A stretch of DNA of 64,000 bases from Pararhizobium sp. YC-54 (GCF_025847205.1 NZ_JAOYTH010000009.1:242068-306067); one strand, 5' to 3'. Numbered from the stretch's first letter, positions 18,053-25,830 are shown. Notes: generated from the sequence alone by a model not told the origin. Numbers and translations: made by a program.

Positions 18053-18077
18053 AACAGCGGAATTGTGCGAAAGTTCC
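18053..18077 (-). promoter_or_regulatory. EcfG (RpoE2)-type promoter
   Basis: On the minus strand GGAAC (18077-18073), 16 nt, then TGTT. This fits the alphaproteobacterial general-stress sigma factor consensus GGAAC-N16/17-cGTT with one mismatch, and it is correctly placed for the 54-residue membrane protein gene. Confidence 0.5.
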
Positions 18078-18124
18078 GGCAAAGCGGAACGATTTCAGTA
18101 TTTTATAATTTTCTTATATTGACA

Positions 18125-18281
18125 GTTCCGGAGGGAACACCGGGATGGGCACAACAGAGCGGCCTGTATTTGGGACGCTGGTAGCCAGGAGAGGTTGGCA
18201 GAAAGACCGGCGAAGGGAGAATTCTCCGGCCGGTGGCACGCCGAGGGAATCACGGCCTTCCGTGTCGCCCTGTCAGGACAG
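18125..18281. other. Hairpin-rich non-coding stretch (candidate structured RNA)
   Basis: Within 157 nt there are several stem-loops: GTTCC/GGAAC (18125-18138), GCCA/TGGC (18184-18199), a nested ACCGG/CCGGT stem enclosing GGAGAATTCTCC (18206-18234), CACGG/CCGTG (18251-18264) and CTGTC/GACAG (18270-18281). The block is GC-rich against an AT-rich left flank containing TATAAT at 18104. It could be an sRNA, a leader, or a decayed repeat. Orientation is unknown. Confidence 0.35.
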
Positions 18282-18292
18282 AACCATGACCA

Positions 18293-18396
18293 CCGCATAA
18301 TTCCTTAAATCGGAATCGATTTAAGGAAAAATCATGCGGCAGATTTAAAGTGCTACAGCGACCTTTGCGCATCACGAATGACGCGCGGCGCTGTAG
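18293..18396 (+). repeat. Two-hairpin intergenic repeat (RIME-like), full copy
   Basis: 104 nt with two palindromes. Hairpin 1 has arms TTCCTTAAATCG / CGATTTAAGGAA; a linker GCAGATTTAAAGTG follows; hairpin 2 runs from CTACAGCG through GCGCATCACGAATGACGCGC to CGCTGTAG. The copy at 23313-23416 is the same element in the opposite orientation. Size and two-palindrome layout match the description of Rhizobium-specific intergenic mosaic elements (RIME); the name is by resemblance. Confidence 0.88.
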
Positions 18397-18562
18397 GACT
18401 GTTTTTCTCTCCACCTGAAGGCGATTCCAACAAAAAATTTCATTTCGCAGTTGCGAAATTGACTCGTGGGAATTTTCCCCCCAACCTCCCTATGCCGGAT
18501 CGACGGCGTGCCAGGTGAGTCCGGGGGCCGGACGCCGTTGGCGGACACGGGAGCAGCGAGCA

Positions 18563-18832
18563 ATGGAAGCATTATTGCCTATCATTACGCAATTGATTGC
18601 CGGCGCAGCGGGTGGAAACGCGACAGGCGCGGTTCTCAAGCAACAGGCACTCAGCGTCGTCGTACGCACGATCGTCGGCGCGATCGGCGGCCTTGGTGGC
18701 GGGTTTCTCGTTCAGATGTTGGGTGGCGAAGCCGCAGCCGCCGGGCTGATTACGCAAGCCATCGGCGGACTTATCGGCGGCGGCGTCCTGACCGGCCTTG
18801 CCGGCATGGTCATGGGCGGAAGCAAAGCCTGA
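18563..18832 (+). CDS. Glycine-zipper small membrane-associated protein
   Basis: 89-residue protein, strongly hydrophobic and glycine/alanine-rich, with repeated GxxxG-type spacing (VGAIGGLGGGFLVQMLGG, GGLIGGGVLTGLAGMVMGG). Likely forms two membrane helices. Conserved hypothetical in appearance; function unknown. The ATG at 18563 has GGGAG upstream; the in-frame GTG at 18515 lies inside a leader hairpin (ACGGCGT 18503-18509 with ACGCCGT 18532-18538) and is rejected. An intrinsic terminator follows. Confidence 0.75.
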   Translation: MEALLPIITQLIAGAAGGNATGAVLKQQALSVVVRTIVGAIGGLGGGFLVQMLGGEAAAAGLITQAIGGLIGGGVLTGLAGMVMGGSKA

Positions 18833-18886
18833 AACAGTCCGCGCGATCCCTCCGCGGCCGCGCGTCCTCATGGTTGAACATCAAGC

Positions 18887-18914
18887 GAAAAGGCGGCTCA
18901 CCAGCCGCCTTTTC
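18887..18914. terminator. Bidirectional terminator between glycine-zipper gene and ilvE
   Basis: AAAAGGCGGCT (18888-18898) and AGCCGCCTTTT (18903-18913) form a GC stem flanked by A and T runs between convergent genes. Confidence 0.9.
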
Positions 18915-18936
18915 TTATTTTAATCAGAACCGCCGT

Positions 18937-19827
18937 TTATTCCGCAGCTGCAGCAGCCGGATAGACTTCCTTCATGTAGTCGTTCATCAGCGTCTCGGAA
19001 ATCGTTGCTGGCTTGAACGTATAAGGACCGATCTCGGAGACCGGCGTCACTTCAGCGGCCGATCCGGTGAGGAAGCATTCCGAGAAGCCGGAAAGCTCTT
19101 CCGGCATGATCACCCGTTCAACCACCTGGTAGCCGCGGCGCTTGGCAAGCTCGATGACCGTCTGGCGGGTGATACCGTTGAGGAAGCAATCCGGCACCGG
19201 CGTATGGATGACGCCATCCTTGACGAAGAAGATGTTGGCGCCGGTCGCCTCGGCGACCTGGCCGCGATAATCGAGCATCATCGCATCCGCATAGCCCTTG
19301 GCTTCGGCGGCATGCTTGGAAATGGTGCAGATCATGTAGAGGCCGGCAGCCTTTGAGGCGCAGGGTGCGGTCTTCGGGTCGGGGCGGCGATACTCGGCGA
19401 TATCGAGACGGATGCCCTTCAGCTTCTCGGCCGGATTGAAGTAGCTGCCCCACTGCCAGATGGCGATGGCAACGTTGATGCGGTTGTTCTGGGCGGAAAC
19501 GCCCATCGATTCCGAGCCGCGCCAGGCGATCGGCCGAACATAAGCCTCGGAAAAGCCCTGACGCTTCAGCAGCTCCACCGTCGCGGCATCCAGTTCTTCA
19601 ACCGAATACGGAATGGTGAAACCGAGGATTTCGGCGGACTTGTGCAGGCGCTGGTTATGCTCGTTGAGCTTGAAAACACGGCCGCCATAGGCGCGTTCGC
19701 CTTCGAAGACGGCGCTGGCATAATGAAGCCCATGGGTCAGCACGTGAATCTTTGCGTCCTTCCAACCGACGAATTCACCGTTGAACCAGATCTGCCCGTC
19801 CAACTGATCAAAAGGAACTGTTGCCAT
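18937..19827 (-). CDS. ilvE: Branched-chain amino acid aminotransferase
   Basis: Class IV (D-amino-acid-type fold) PLP transaminase of 296 residues for the last step of valine, leucine and isoleucine synthesis and the first of their breakdown. Motifs: LTHGLHYASAVFEGERAYGG at the N-terminus, PLP-lysine region CASKAAGLY, EATGANIFFVKDG, and FLNGITRQTVIELAKRRGY. Normal length for the alphaproteobacterial form that begins with DGQIWFNGEF. It is transcribed divergently from the MarR-type gene petP. Confidence 0.93.
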   Translation of the reverse strand: MATVPFDQLDGQIWFNGEFVGWKDAKIHVLTHGLHYASAVFEGERAYGGRVFKLNEHNQRLHKSAEILGFTIPYSVEELDAATVELLKRQGFSEAYVRPIAWRGSESMGVSAQNNRINVAIAIWQWGSYFNPAEKLKGIRLDIAEYRRPDPKTAPCASKAAGLYMICTISKHAAEAKGYADAMMLDYRGQVAEATGANIFFVKDGVIHTPVPDCFLNGITRQTVIELAKRRGYQVVERVIMPEELSGFSECFLTGSAAEVTPVSEIGPYTFKPATISETLMNDYMKEVYPAAAAAE

Positions 19828-20020
19828 CGTCTCATCCCTGGGCGTCCATGCGCCATTCTTTGTGTTGATTGTCTTCCCCTACTCCATTTATCGGCAAACG
19901 CGAGCCAGGGAAATCCGCTATGGTGATTTTGGATTGGCGAGCGGCGCGGCGCGGCCTATCTTCAAGGATAGAACAAGCGCCGGGAGTTCGCCCTTCAGCG
20001 GTTTAAGGCTTACCAATGGC

Positions 20021-20055
20021 GAAAAAATATGTCAATATAGCTGACATATTTTTTC
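20021..20055. promoter_or_regulatory. Perfect palindromic operator before petP
   Basis: GAAAAAATATGTCA (20021-20034) and TGACATATTTTTTC (20042-20055) are exact 14-bp inverted repeats separated by 7 nt (ATATAGC). It sits 44 nt before the petP start and about 190 nt before ilvE. A MarR-type dimer site for autoregulation is the likeliest reading. Confidence 0.75.
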
Positions 20056-20098
20056 GAATGTTTCGTAAAGTGCATTGCGATTGAAAGGAAACGACTGC

Positions 20099-20584
20099 GT
20101 GGCAGGACAGCCGAACCAGAAAGCCGAAAAGGAAACATCCTTAGCCGGGGCAGACGCGACAGAAGCGGTCGATTTCGAAATTATCGAGCTGTTCTTCTTT
20201 GCCTATCGGGATTTCACCTCCGATCCGGACGTGATTCTCGAAAAGCGCGGCTTCGGGCGCGCCCATCATCGCGTCCTGCATTTCGTCGACCGAGAGCCCG
20301 GCATGACGGTTGCCGACCTGCTCGAGACGCTGCGGATCACCAAGCAGAGCCTTGCGCGCGTTCTCAAACAATTGATCGATTCAGGGTATATTCACCAAGT
20401 TGCCGGACCGGAGGATCGCAGGCAACGCAAGCTCTATACAACGAAGGAAGGCAAGACGCTCGCAAGGGCCTTGGCCGAGCCACAATCACGGCGCATCGCC
20501 GAGGCCATGGAAAAAACCGGTCCAGGCGCACGCGAACTGGTCAAGCGTTTCCTGGCCGGCATGAAGAATGCCGACGACAACTGA
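20099..20584 (+). CDS. petP: MarR-family regulator PetP
   Basis: 161-residue winged-helix regulator. The central region MTVADLLETLRITKQSLARVLKQLIDSGYI is the DNA-binding helix-turn-helix, followed by the wing DRRQRKLYTT. The pairing of a MarR gene with an OmpR-like regulator gene 48 nt downstream is that of petP-petR, known from Rhodobacter capsulatus where it is required for cytochrome bc1 synthesis and growth. The GTG start at 20099 has AAGGAA 9 nt upstream; a TTG at 20075 is the alternative. A perfect palindrome upstream suggests autoregulation. Confidence 0.82.
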   Translation: MAGQPNQKAEKETSLAGADATEAVDFEIIELFFFAYRDFTSDPDVILEKRGFGRAHHRVLHFVDREPGMTVADLLETLRITKQSLARVLKQLIDSGYIHQVAGPEDRRQRKLYTTKEGKTLARALAEPQSRRIAEAMEKTGPGARELVKRFLAGMKNADDN

Positions 20585-20632
20585 CACCCGGCGTCATAGC
20601 CGGCCTATGCGAGATGACAGGGCCCACGATAG

Positions 20633-21334
20633 ATGACAAAGACGATCAGGATCGACGATGATGCCGCCCATCTGCTGGTCGTGGATGACGACCGCCGGAT
20701 TCGCGATCTTCTGAACCGCTACCTGATGGAAAAGGGATTTCGCGTCACCACCGCTGCGGATGCCGACGAAGCGCGCCGCAAGCTCGAAGGCATAGACTAC
20801 GACCTGTTGATCGTCGATGTGATGATGCCCGGCGAGACCGGCATTTCGCTCACCCAGAGCCTGCGCAAGATCAAGACCGTGCCGGTGATCATGCTGACGG
20901 CACTTGCCGAATCCAATGCCCGCATCGAGGGCCTGGAGGCCGGCGCCGACGATTACCTGCCCAAGCCGTTCGACCCGCGCGAACTGGTGCTGCGCATCAA
21001 CAACATCCTCAGGCGCAATGCGCCGGCAAAGGCGCCCAAGGTCGAACAGGTCATTTTCGGCCCCTTCACCTTCTCGGTGGTGCGCAAGGAACTGCGGCGC
21101 GGCGCCGACCATATCCGGCTGACCGACCGCGAACAGGAGATCATGATGCTGTTTTCGCAGCGCGCCGGCGAAACCATCCCGCGCCACGAACTGGTCAGCG
21201 ACGAGGCCGAGGTTGGCGAACGGACCATCGACGTGCAGATCAACCGTCTGCGCCGCAAGATCGAGGACGACCCGTCAAATCCCGTCTGGCTGCAGACGGT
21301 CCGCGGCATCGGCTATCGGCTGAGCGTGGATTAG
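20633..21334 (+). CDS. petR: OmpR-family response regulator PetR
   Basis: 233-residue response regulator: receiver domain (about 14-130) with the phospho-acceptor Asp62 in IVDVMMPGETG and the Lys of LPKPFDP, then an OmpR-type winged-helix DNA-binding domain (about 140-230, ending RTIDVQINRLRRKIEDDP...VRGIGYRL). Together with the preceding petP and the following histidine kinase gene it forms a likely operon. In relatives the target genes are unclear despite the Pet name. Confidence 0.88.
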   Translation: MTKTIRIDDDAAHLLVVDDDRRIRDLLNRYLMEKGFRVTTAADADEARRKLEGIDYDLLIVDVMMPGETGISLTQSLRKIKTVPVIMLTALAESNARIEGLEAGADDYLPKPFDPRELVLRINNILRRNAPAKAPKVEQVIFGPFTFSVVRKELRRGADHIRLTDREQEIMMLFSQRAGETIPRHELVSDEAEVGERTIDVQINRLRRKIEDDPSNPVWLQTVRGIGYRLSVD

Positions 21335-21361
21335 CCCCTATGACCATCCGGCAGGGTATCC

Positions 21362-22741
21362 ATGGCGAGCTTTGACATCCTGCGGCGCTATCGCGCGCCA
21401 ACCGGCGACACCCCCTGGAAGCGCGTCGTCCGCTGGCTGCGCCGGCGATTGCCGATGGGGCTCTATGCCCGCTCGCTGTTGATCGTCATCATCCCGATGG
21501 TCCTCTTGCAATCGGTCGTCGCCTTCGTCTTCATGGAGCGGCATTGGCAGCTGGTGACCCAAAGGCTCTCGGCGGCCGTTACCGGTGACATCGCCGCCGT
21601 CATCGATCTCATCGACGCGATGCCCGCCAGCGACTATTCCAACATCGTCCGCATTGCCCGCGACCGGTTGAACCTCAGTATTTCCATCGAGCCGGACGGC
21701 GATCTGCCGGCGCCGCGTCCAAAACCCTTTTTCGAGATCCTCGACCAGATCCTCAGCGAAGAGATATCCGACCAGATCCGCAAGCCTTTCTGGATCGACA
21801 CGGTCGGCAATTCCGATCTCGTCGAGGTCCGCATCAAGCTCGATGACCAGCGCATCCTGCGCGTCTATGCACGCCGCAGCCAGGCCTATGCCTCCAACAC
21901 CCATATTTTCATCGTCTGGATGGTCGGCGCGTCGCTGGTGCTTTTGGCGATTGCCATCCTGTTCCTGCGTGGGCAGATCCGGCCGATCCTGGCGCTTGCC
22001 AAGGCGGCGGAAAGTTTCGGCAAGGGCCAGAAGATCGACGACTTTTCGCCGCGCGGCGCCGAAGAGATCCGCCGCGCCGGCCTTGCCTTCATCCAGATGC
22101 GCGAGCGCATCGAGCGCCAGATCGAGCAGCGCACCGCCATGCTGACCGGTGTCAGCCATGACCTTCGAACCATCCTCACCCGCTTCAAACTGCAGCTGGC
22201 GCTTGCCGGCGACAGCGCCGATCTCGACAATCTCAACCAGGATGTCGCGGACATGCAGAGCATGCTCGAGGGCTATCTCGCCTTCGCGCGCGGCGAAGCG
22301 GAGGAAGATGTCGGGCAGCTGAAGCTCAGCGACCTCATGAACAGGCTAGCGCTTGAGGGCGAGCTGCATGACAAGGCGGTGACGACCTCGATCGAGGGCG
22401 ACGACAATATCCGCGTCCGCCCCAATGCCTTTACCCGGCTGGTCGCCAACCTGGCGTCCAATGCCTACCGCTATGCCAATACCGTCCATATCGATGCCAA
22501 GCACAGCAGCAAATGGCTGACGATCACCGTCGACGACGATGGCCCCGGCATTCCCGAACGCTCGCGCGACGACGTCTTCAAGCCATTCTTCCGCCTCGAC
22601 GAGGCCCGCAATCTCGACAGTTCGGGAACGGGCCTCGGCCTTGCGATCGCCCTCGACATCGCCAGAAGCCATGGCGGCAATGTCACGCTATCGGATAGCC
22701 CGATGGGCGGATTGCGGGCTATGGTCAGGGTGCCGGTCTGA
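21362..22741 (+). CDS. EnvZ-like sensor histidine kinase
   Basis: 459-residue inner-membrane kinase, probably the partner of PetR (27 nt upstream). Two transmembrane helices (about 38-62 and 182-203) flank a periplasmic sensor region, followed by HAMP, a HisKA dimerisation domain with phospho-His266 (VSHDLRTILTRFK) and an ATPase domain with NLASNAYRYAN, DDDGPGIPE and GTGLGLAIA. The residue after HDLRT is Ile, where most kinases have Pro; this Pro influences phosphatase activity in EnvZ-type kinases. Signal unknown. Confidence 0.9.
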   Translation: MASFDILRRYRAPTGDTPWKRVVRWLRRRLPMGLYARSLLIVIIPMVLLQSVVAFVFMERHWQLVTQRLSAAVTGDIAAVIDLIDAMPASDYSNIVRIARDRLNLSISIEPDGDLPAPRPKPFFEILDQILSEEISDQIRKPFWIDTVGNSDLVEVRIKLDDQRILRVYARRSQAYASNTHIFIVWMVGASLVLLAIAILFLRGQIRPILALAKAAESFGKGQKIDDFSPRGAEEIRRAGLAFIQMRERIERQIEQRTAMLTGVSHDLRTILTRFKLQLALAGDSADLDNLNQDVADMQSMLEGYLAFARGEAEEDVGQLKLSDLMNRLALEGELHDKAVTTSIEGDDNIRVRPNAFTRLVANLASNAYRYANTVHIDAKHSSKWLTITVDDDGPGIPERSRDDVFKPFFRLDEARNLDSSGTGLGLAIALDIARSHGGNVTLSDSPMGGLRAMVRVPV

Positions 22742-23299
22742 TCACCGCGAATACGTGCCGATCATCCCGCGCCGTGCGTTAAACCGGTGCCAGGCGTCGA
22801 TGCGCCTGGGATGGCGCGCGCGCATCGCATCGAGCGGGGCGAGAAGCCGCCCTTCCCTTTGCCAGTGCGCATCGAAAATCTCGATGATGCGGCGGTTCGG
22901 CCAGGGCTTGTTGACGATCGACAGCAGGGCTGAAAAAGCCTCGTCCTCGCGGCCGGCGCCGAAACGGTGCGCGATGATGGCGTAGGCAAACGCCGTGGAG
23001 CGGCTCACGCCTGCGTGGCAATGGACGAGAATGCGGCTGTCTTTTTCCTCGATCGCCGGAAGGACGGTATCGAAGAACGCTGTGACCGCGTCCGGGAAAT
23101 GGCTGGTTGCCAACGCATTTTCCTGATCGCGCAGCCGCACGACATGGTGCCTGGCACTGGTCATGCGCGGAACATGCTCCTCGGCCAGTTCCGGATCGAG
23201 CAGCGAAACGACATGCGAGGCCGACCAGTCTGTCGCAACCATAGCGGCGTCACGCAGGCAGGTGACGCGGACGAATTCACGAACGGCGCTGAGGTCCAT
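22742..23299 (-). CDS. Dual-specificity / tyrosine protein phosphatase
   Basis: 185-residue cysteine phosphatase. The signature HCHAGVSRS places catalytic Cys94 and Arg100; the general-acid Asp is probably in the DQENALATSHFPD loop. Family members dephosphorylate protein tyrosine or other phosphomonoesters. Its stop codon directly abuts the histidine kinase stop codon (convergent, no gap). The longer in-frame N-terminus is rejected because it would be encoded by the repeat element upstream. Confidence 0.85.
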   Translation of the reverse strand: MDLSAVREFVRVTCLRDAAMVATDWSASHVVSLLDPELAEEHVPRMTSARHHVVRLRDQENALATSHFPDAVTAFFDTVLPAIEEKDSRILVHCHAGVSRSTAFAYAIIAHRFGAGREDEAFSALLSIVNKPWPNRRIIEIFDAHWQREGRLLAPLDAMRARHPRRIDAWHRFNARRGMIGTYSR

Positions 23300-23312
23300 C
23301 GCAGTATCCTTA

Positions 23313-23416
23313 CTACAGCGCCGCGCGTCATTCATGACGCGCAAAGGTCGCTGTAGCACTTTAAATTTGCTGCATAATTTCTCCTTAAATCGATTCCGAT
23401 TTAAGGAATTATGCAG
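23313..23416 (-). repeat. Two-hairpin intergenic repeat (RIME-like), full copy
   Basis: 104 nt, the reverse-orientation counterpart of 18293-18396, with both palindromes and the linker conserved apart from a few substitutions. It fills the gap between the CsaA-like gene and the phosphatase gene, so it could act as a terminator or processing site between them. Confidence 0.9.
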
Positions 23417-23426
23417 TAGAAATTTC

Positions 23427-23768
23427 CTACAGGAGCCGCTTGCCGTTCGGCACCGGCTTGTCGGTGGCGGCAAGCACGATCGCGCCTGCCTCGTCCTCGA
23501 ACCCCAATGTCAGCACTTCCGAGCGGACCGGGCCGATCTGGCGCGGCGGAAAATTGACGACGCCGAGCACCTGGCGGCCGATGAGGCTTTCCGGCGTGTA
23601 ATGGGCGGTGATCTGCGCCGAGGATTTCTTGAGGCCGATCTCCGGCCCGAAATCGATGACGATCTTGATCGCCGGTTTGCGCGCCTCGGGAAAGGGCGCG
23701 GCCTCGACGATCGTGCCGGTCCGAATATCGACACGCTCGAAATCGGCATAGGCGATGGTCTCGGTCAT
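23427..23768 (-). CDS. csaA: CsaA-like tRNA-binding domain protein
   Basis: 113-residue protein consisting of a single EMAP/OB-type tRNA-binding fold: VDIRTGTIVEAAPFPEARKP at the start, SSAQITAHYTPESLIGRQV in the middle and VPNGKRLL at the end. This is the CsaA family, dimeric proteins with chaperone-like, export-related activity in Bacillus and tRNA binding in vitro. It lies 20 nt from the proC stop codon on the same strand and may belong to that operon. Confidence 0.9.
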   Translation of the reverse strand: MTETIAYADFERVDIRTGTIVEAAPFPEARKPAIKIVIDFGPEIGLKKSSAQITAHYTPESLIGRQVLGVVNFPPRQIGPVRSEVLTLGFEDEAGAIVLAATDKPVPNGKRLL

Positions 23769-23788
23769 GGAAAAAGTCCTGAATTAGT

Positions 23789-24607
23789 CTAACCGGCCAG
23801 TTCTTCGGCCCGCTTGCGGGCTGCGGCAATCGCCTTGTCGAACAGGGGCTGCATGCCGTCATCGGCCATGAGGATATTGAGGGCTGCCGCCGTGGTGCCG
23901 CCGGGAGACGTCACGTTCTGGCGCAGCCTGGAGGCGTCGTCGGGGGACTGGTGCAAGAGTTCGCCAGCCCCCGCGACGGTTTCCCGTGCAAGCCGCATGG
24001 CAAGGTCCGCCGGAAGACCGGCCTTGCGGCCAGCCTCTGCCATGCACTCGACGAGATAAAAGACATAGGCCGGGCCGCTGCCGGAGACGGCGGTGACCGC
24101 ATCGATATCGGCTTCGGTTTCGACCCATTCGACCGGGCCGGAAACTTTCAAGAGATTATGGACAAGATCGCGCTGCGCGCTCGACACCTCGCCATTGGCA
24201 AAGGCGCCCGTGACGCCGCGGCCGATCATCGCCGGGGTATTCGGCATGGCCCGCACCATGGCTGCATCGCCGAGATGGGACTGCATGAAGGAAAGCGTCG
24301 TACCGGCGGCGACCGAAACAACCACCGTTTCAGGACCGACAAGCCCTTTCAGCGGCGGCAGCACCGCTGGCATCATCTGCGGCTTGACCGCAAGGAAGAG
24401 AACGCCGGCTTTCAAGCCGGCGGGTGCTGCCGTTTCATGACGCGCACCGCTGTCGGCAATCAGCTTGGCCATGGCAGCCGGCGGGCCGGGATCGATCACC
24501 AGGAGATCCGCACCCGAGATACCGCTTTTCAACCAACCGGCGAGCATCGCACCGCCCATATTACCTGCACCGATCAGAACGATCGGACCCGACGCATGCA
24601 CAACCAT
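23789..24607 (-). CDS. proC: Pyrroline-5-carboxylate reductase
   Basis: 272-residue NAD(P)H-dependent enzyme for the last step of proline synthesis. The Rossmann motif IGAGNMGGAM near the N-terminus and the C-terminal helical domain with AVSGSGPAYVF and TSPGGTTAAALN are diagnostic. The ATG at 24607 is chosen over 24613 because GGGAGG then lies at the right distance (7 nt). It begins 2 nt after the ybjN-like stop codon, so the two are coupled. Confidence 0.94.
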   Translation of the reverse strand: MVVHASGPIVLIGAGNMGGAMLAGWLKSGISGADLLVIDPGPPAAMAKLIADSGARHETAAPAGLKAGVLFLAVKPQMMPAVLPPLKGLVGPETVVVSVAAGTTLSFMQSHLGDAAMVRAMPNTPAMIGRGVTGAFANGEVSSAQRDLVHNLLKVSGPVEWVETEADIDAVTAVSGSGPAYVFYLVECMAEAGRKAGLPADLAMRLARETVAGAGELLHQSPDDASRLRQNVTSPGGTTAAALNILMADDGMQPLFDKAIAAARKRAEELAG

Positions 24608-24609
24608 GG

Positions 24610-25110
24610 TCATGCCTCCCCAACGGTTTCGAACATCACGGCCTCGACGGCACTCTGCGCATCGATACCGGACCAGACGACGAACTGGAAGGCCTGAAAA
24701 TAGGATTCGCAGGCTTCAAGCGCGCTGGAAAGCAGCACCTCGACCTGCTGGTTGGTCGGCTCGGCGCCGCCGGCAAGCAGCAGCGACTGGCGGAAGATCA
24801 CAACGTCTTCCTGACGCCAGAGATCGAAATGGCCCATCAGCACCTGGCCGTTAATATGGGAGAGCAGCCGGATCACCTCGTTGACGCGGCTTTCGGGAAC
24901 CTTGATGTCGAAGGCGCAGGCGAGATGCAGCGCCTCGAATTCCTCCATCCAGGAGAAGGAGACGTGGTAATCGGTCCACTTCCCCTCGACCGTCATGGCG
25001 ATTTCATCCTCGCCCGAGCGCTCGAAGCACCAATCATTGTTGGCCGCGACGAACTCGATCATATCGACCGGGTTCGATTGACGCTCAAGTTCCAGTTCCA
25101 TCAGGCTCAT
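24610..25110 (-). CDS. YbjN-domain protein
   Basis: 166-residue cytoplasmic protein with the YbjN fold (class-I type III chaperone-like): acidic overall, with the central WTDYHVSFSWMEEFEALHL and LLSHINGQVLMGHFDLW. The family modulates cell-envelope and motility traits in enterobacteria, with no known enzyme activity. It is the first gene of a run that continues into proC and probably csaA, a linkage common in Rhizobiales to my recollection. Confidence 0.85.
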   Translation of the reverse strand: MSLMELELERQSNPVDMIEFVAANNDWCFERSGEDEIAMTVEGKWTDYHVSFSWMEEFEALHLACAFDIKVPESRVNEVIRLLSHINGQVLMGHFDLWRQEDVVIFRQSLLLAGGAEPTNQQVEVLLSSALEACESYFQAFQFVVWSGIDAQSAVEAVMFETVGEA

Positions 25111-25509
25111 GCATCACCCCAAAAGTCCTGGTGCAGACATGCGCCATCATGTTCACACACGATGGGCTGCAAACTCAAACACCAGAAACAAACACTTATG
25201 ATTACCGGAAACACGACCATCCTGACTGACATACCCTGCCTGGAGCTTGCGTGATCCGTTTCGAATCATCATTTAAAATCAGTGTATAATGACGGAGTCC
25301 GCATGAAAGCCCCCTGCGTCAAAAATAGCGCCGGCGGTTGTGGATAGGCTCTCTCAAATTGATTCAGCGCCCGTTCTTAAACGACTCTGCCATAAGCGTT
25401 TTTCGGCAGTGTCCACAGGGTAAAAGATTTATGAAAAACGCGCCTTGGGCGGCCTTGAAAAAGAGCACCTGTGTAGCGTCCCGGGACACGTGCTCCATAA
25501 ACCGGTCAA
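25111..25509. other. Intergenic stretch between ybjN-like and ubiK
   Basis: Nearly 400 nt without a convincing gene. On the plus strand a TATAAT lies at 25285-25290, followed by GGAG and a 14-codon frame (25303-25347). The promoter for the ybjN-proC unit must be near its left end on the minus strand. No repeat was seen. Confidence 0.4.
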
Positions 25510-25538
25510 AGCCGGTGGCGCATCGAGCGCCACCGGCT
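25510..25538 (-). terminator. Strong hairpin after ubiK (probable terminator)
   Basis: AGCCGGTGGCGC (25510-25521) and GCGCCACCGGCT (25527-25538) form a perfect 12-bp stem with a 5-nt loop, just beyond the ubiK stop. Downstream on the minus strand there are only three T residues, so termination efficiency is uncertain. Confidence 0.65.
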
Positions 25539-25547
25539 CGAATCTCT

Positions 25548-25808
25548 TCATTTGCCAGCGTCGGAAAGGCGCGCTTCAAGTGCGGCGATGCGGGCCAGAA
25601 GCACGTCGTTTTCCTCGCGCGCCTTCAGCGCCATTTCCCTGACGGCCTCGAATTCCTCGCGCTTGACGATATCCATGGAATTCAACAGCCGCTCGCCCTG
25701 CGCACGAAAAACCGTTTCCATTTCCTTGCGCACGCCCTGAGCGGCACCCGCCGCGTCCGTCATCAACTTGGCAAAATCATCCAGAATGCGGTTTGCACCT
25801 GTGCTCAT
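25548..25808 (-). CDS. ubiK: UbiK-like accessory factor (BMFP domain)
   Basis: 86-residue protein: an amphipathic N-terminal helix (NRILDDFAKLMTDAAGAAQG) and a C-terminal coiled coil (REENDVLLARIAALEARL), the layout of the BMFP/YqiC family. UbiK helps assemble the aerobic ubiquinone-synthesis complex, and YqiC fuses membranes in vitro. Assignment rests on size and layout. It is divergent from lgt, with a repeat in between. Confidence 0.83.
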   Translation of the reverse strand: MSTGANRILDDFAKLMTDAAGAAQGVRKEMETVFRAQGERLLNSMDIVKREEFEAVREMALKAREENDVLLARIAALEARLSDAGK

Positions 25809-25830
25809 CGTCTCGATCTCCGGTCCCTAC

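Noticed and set aside
18180-18290. Possible glycine riboswitch (ACCGGCGAAGGGAGAA followed later by CTGTCAGGACAG)
   Set aside because: Only part of the aptamer core is present, the second conserved block is shortened, and no glycine-metabolism gene follows.
18144-18300. 51-codon frame beginning ATGGGCACAACAGAGCGG
   Set aside because: It is arginine- and serine-rich without domain features and runs through a hairpin cluster into the repeat element; more likely non-coding.
25344-25420. DnaA-box-like TTGTGGATAG and TGTCCACAG
   Set aside because: Each has mismatches to the consensus, they are only two, and there is no origin context.
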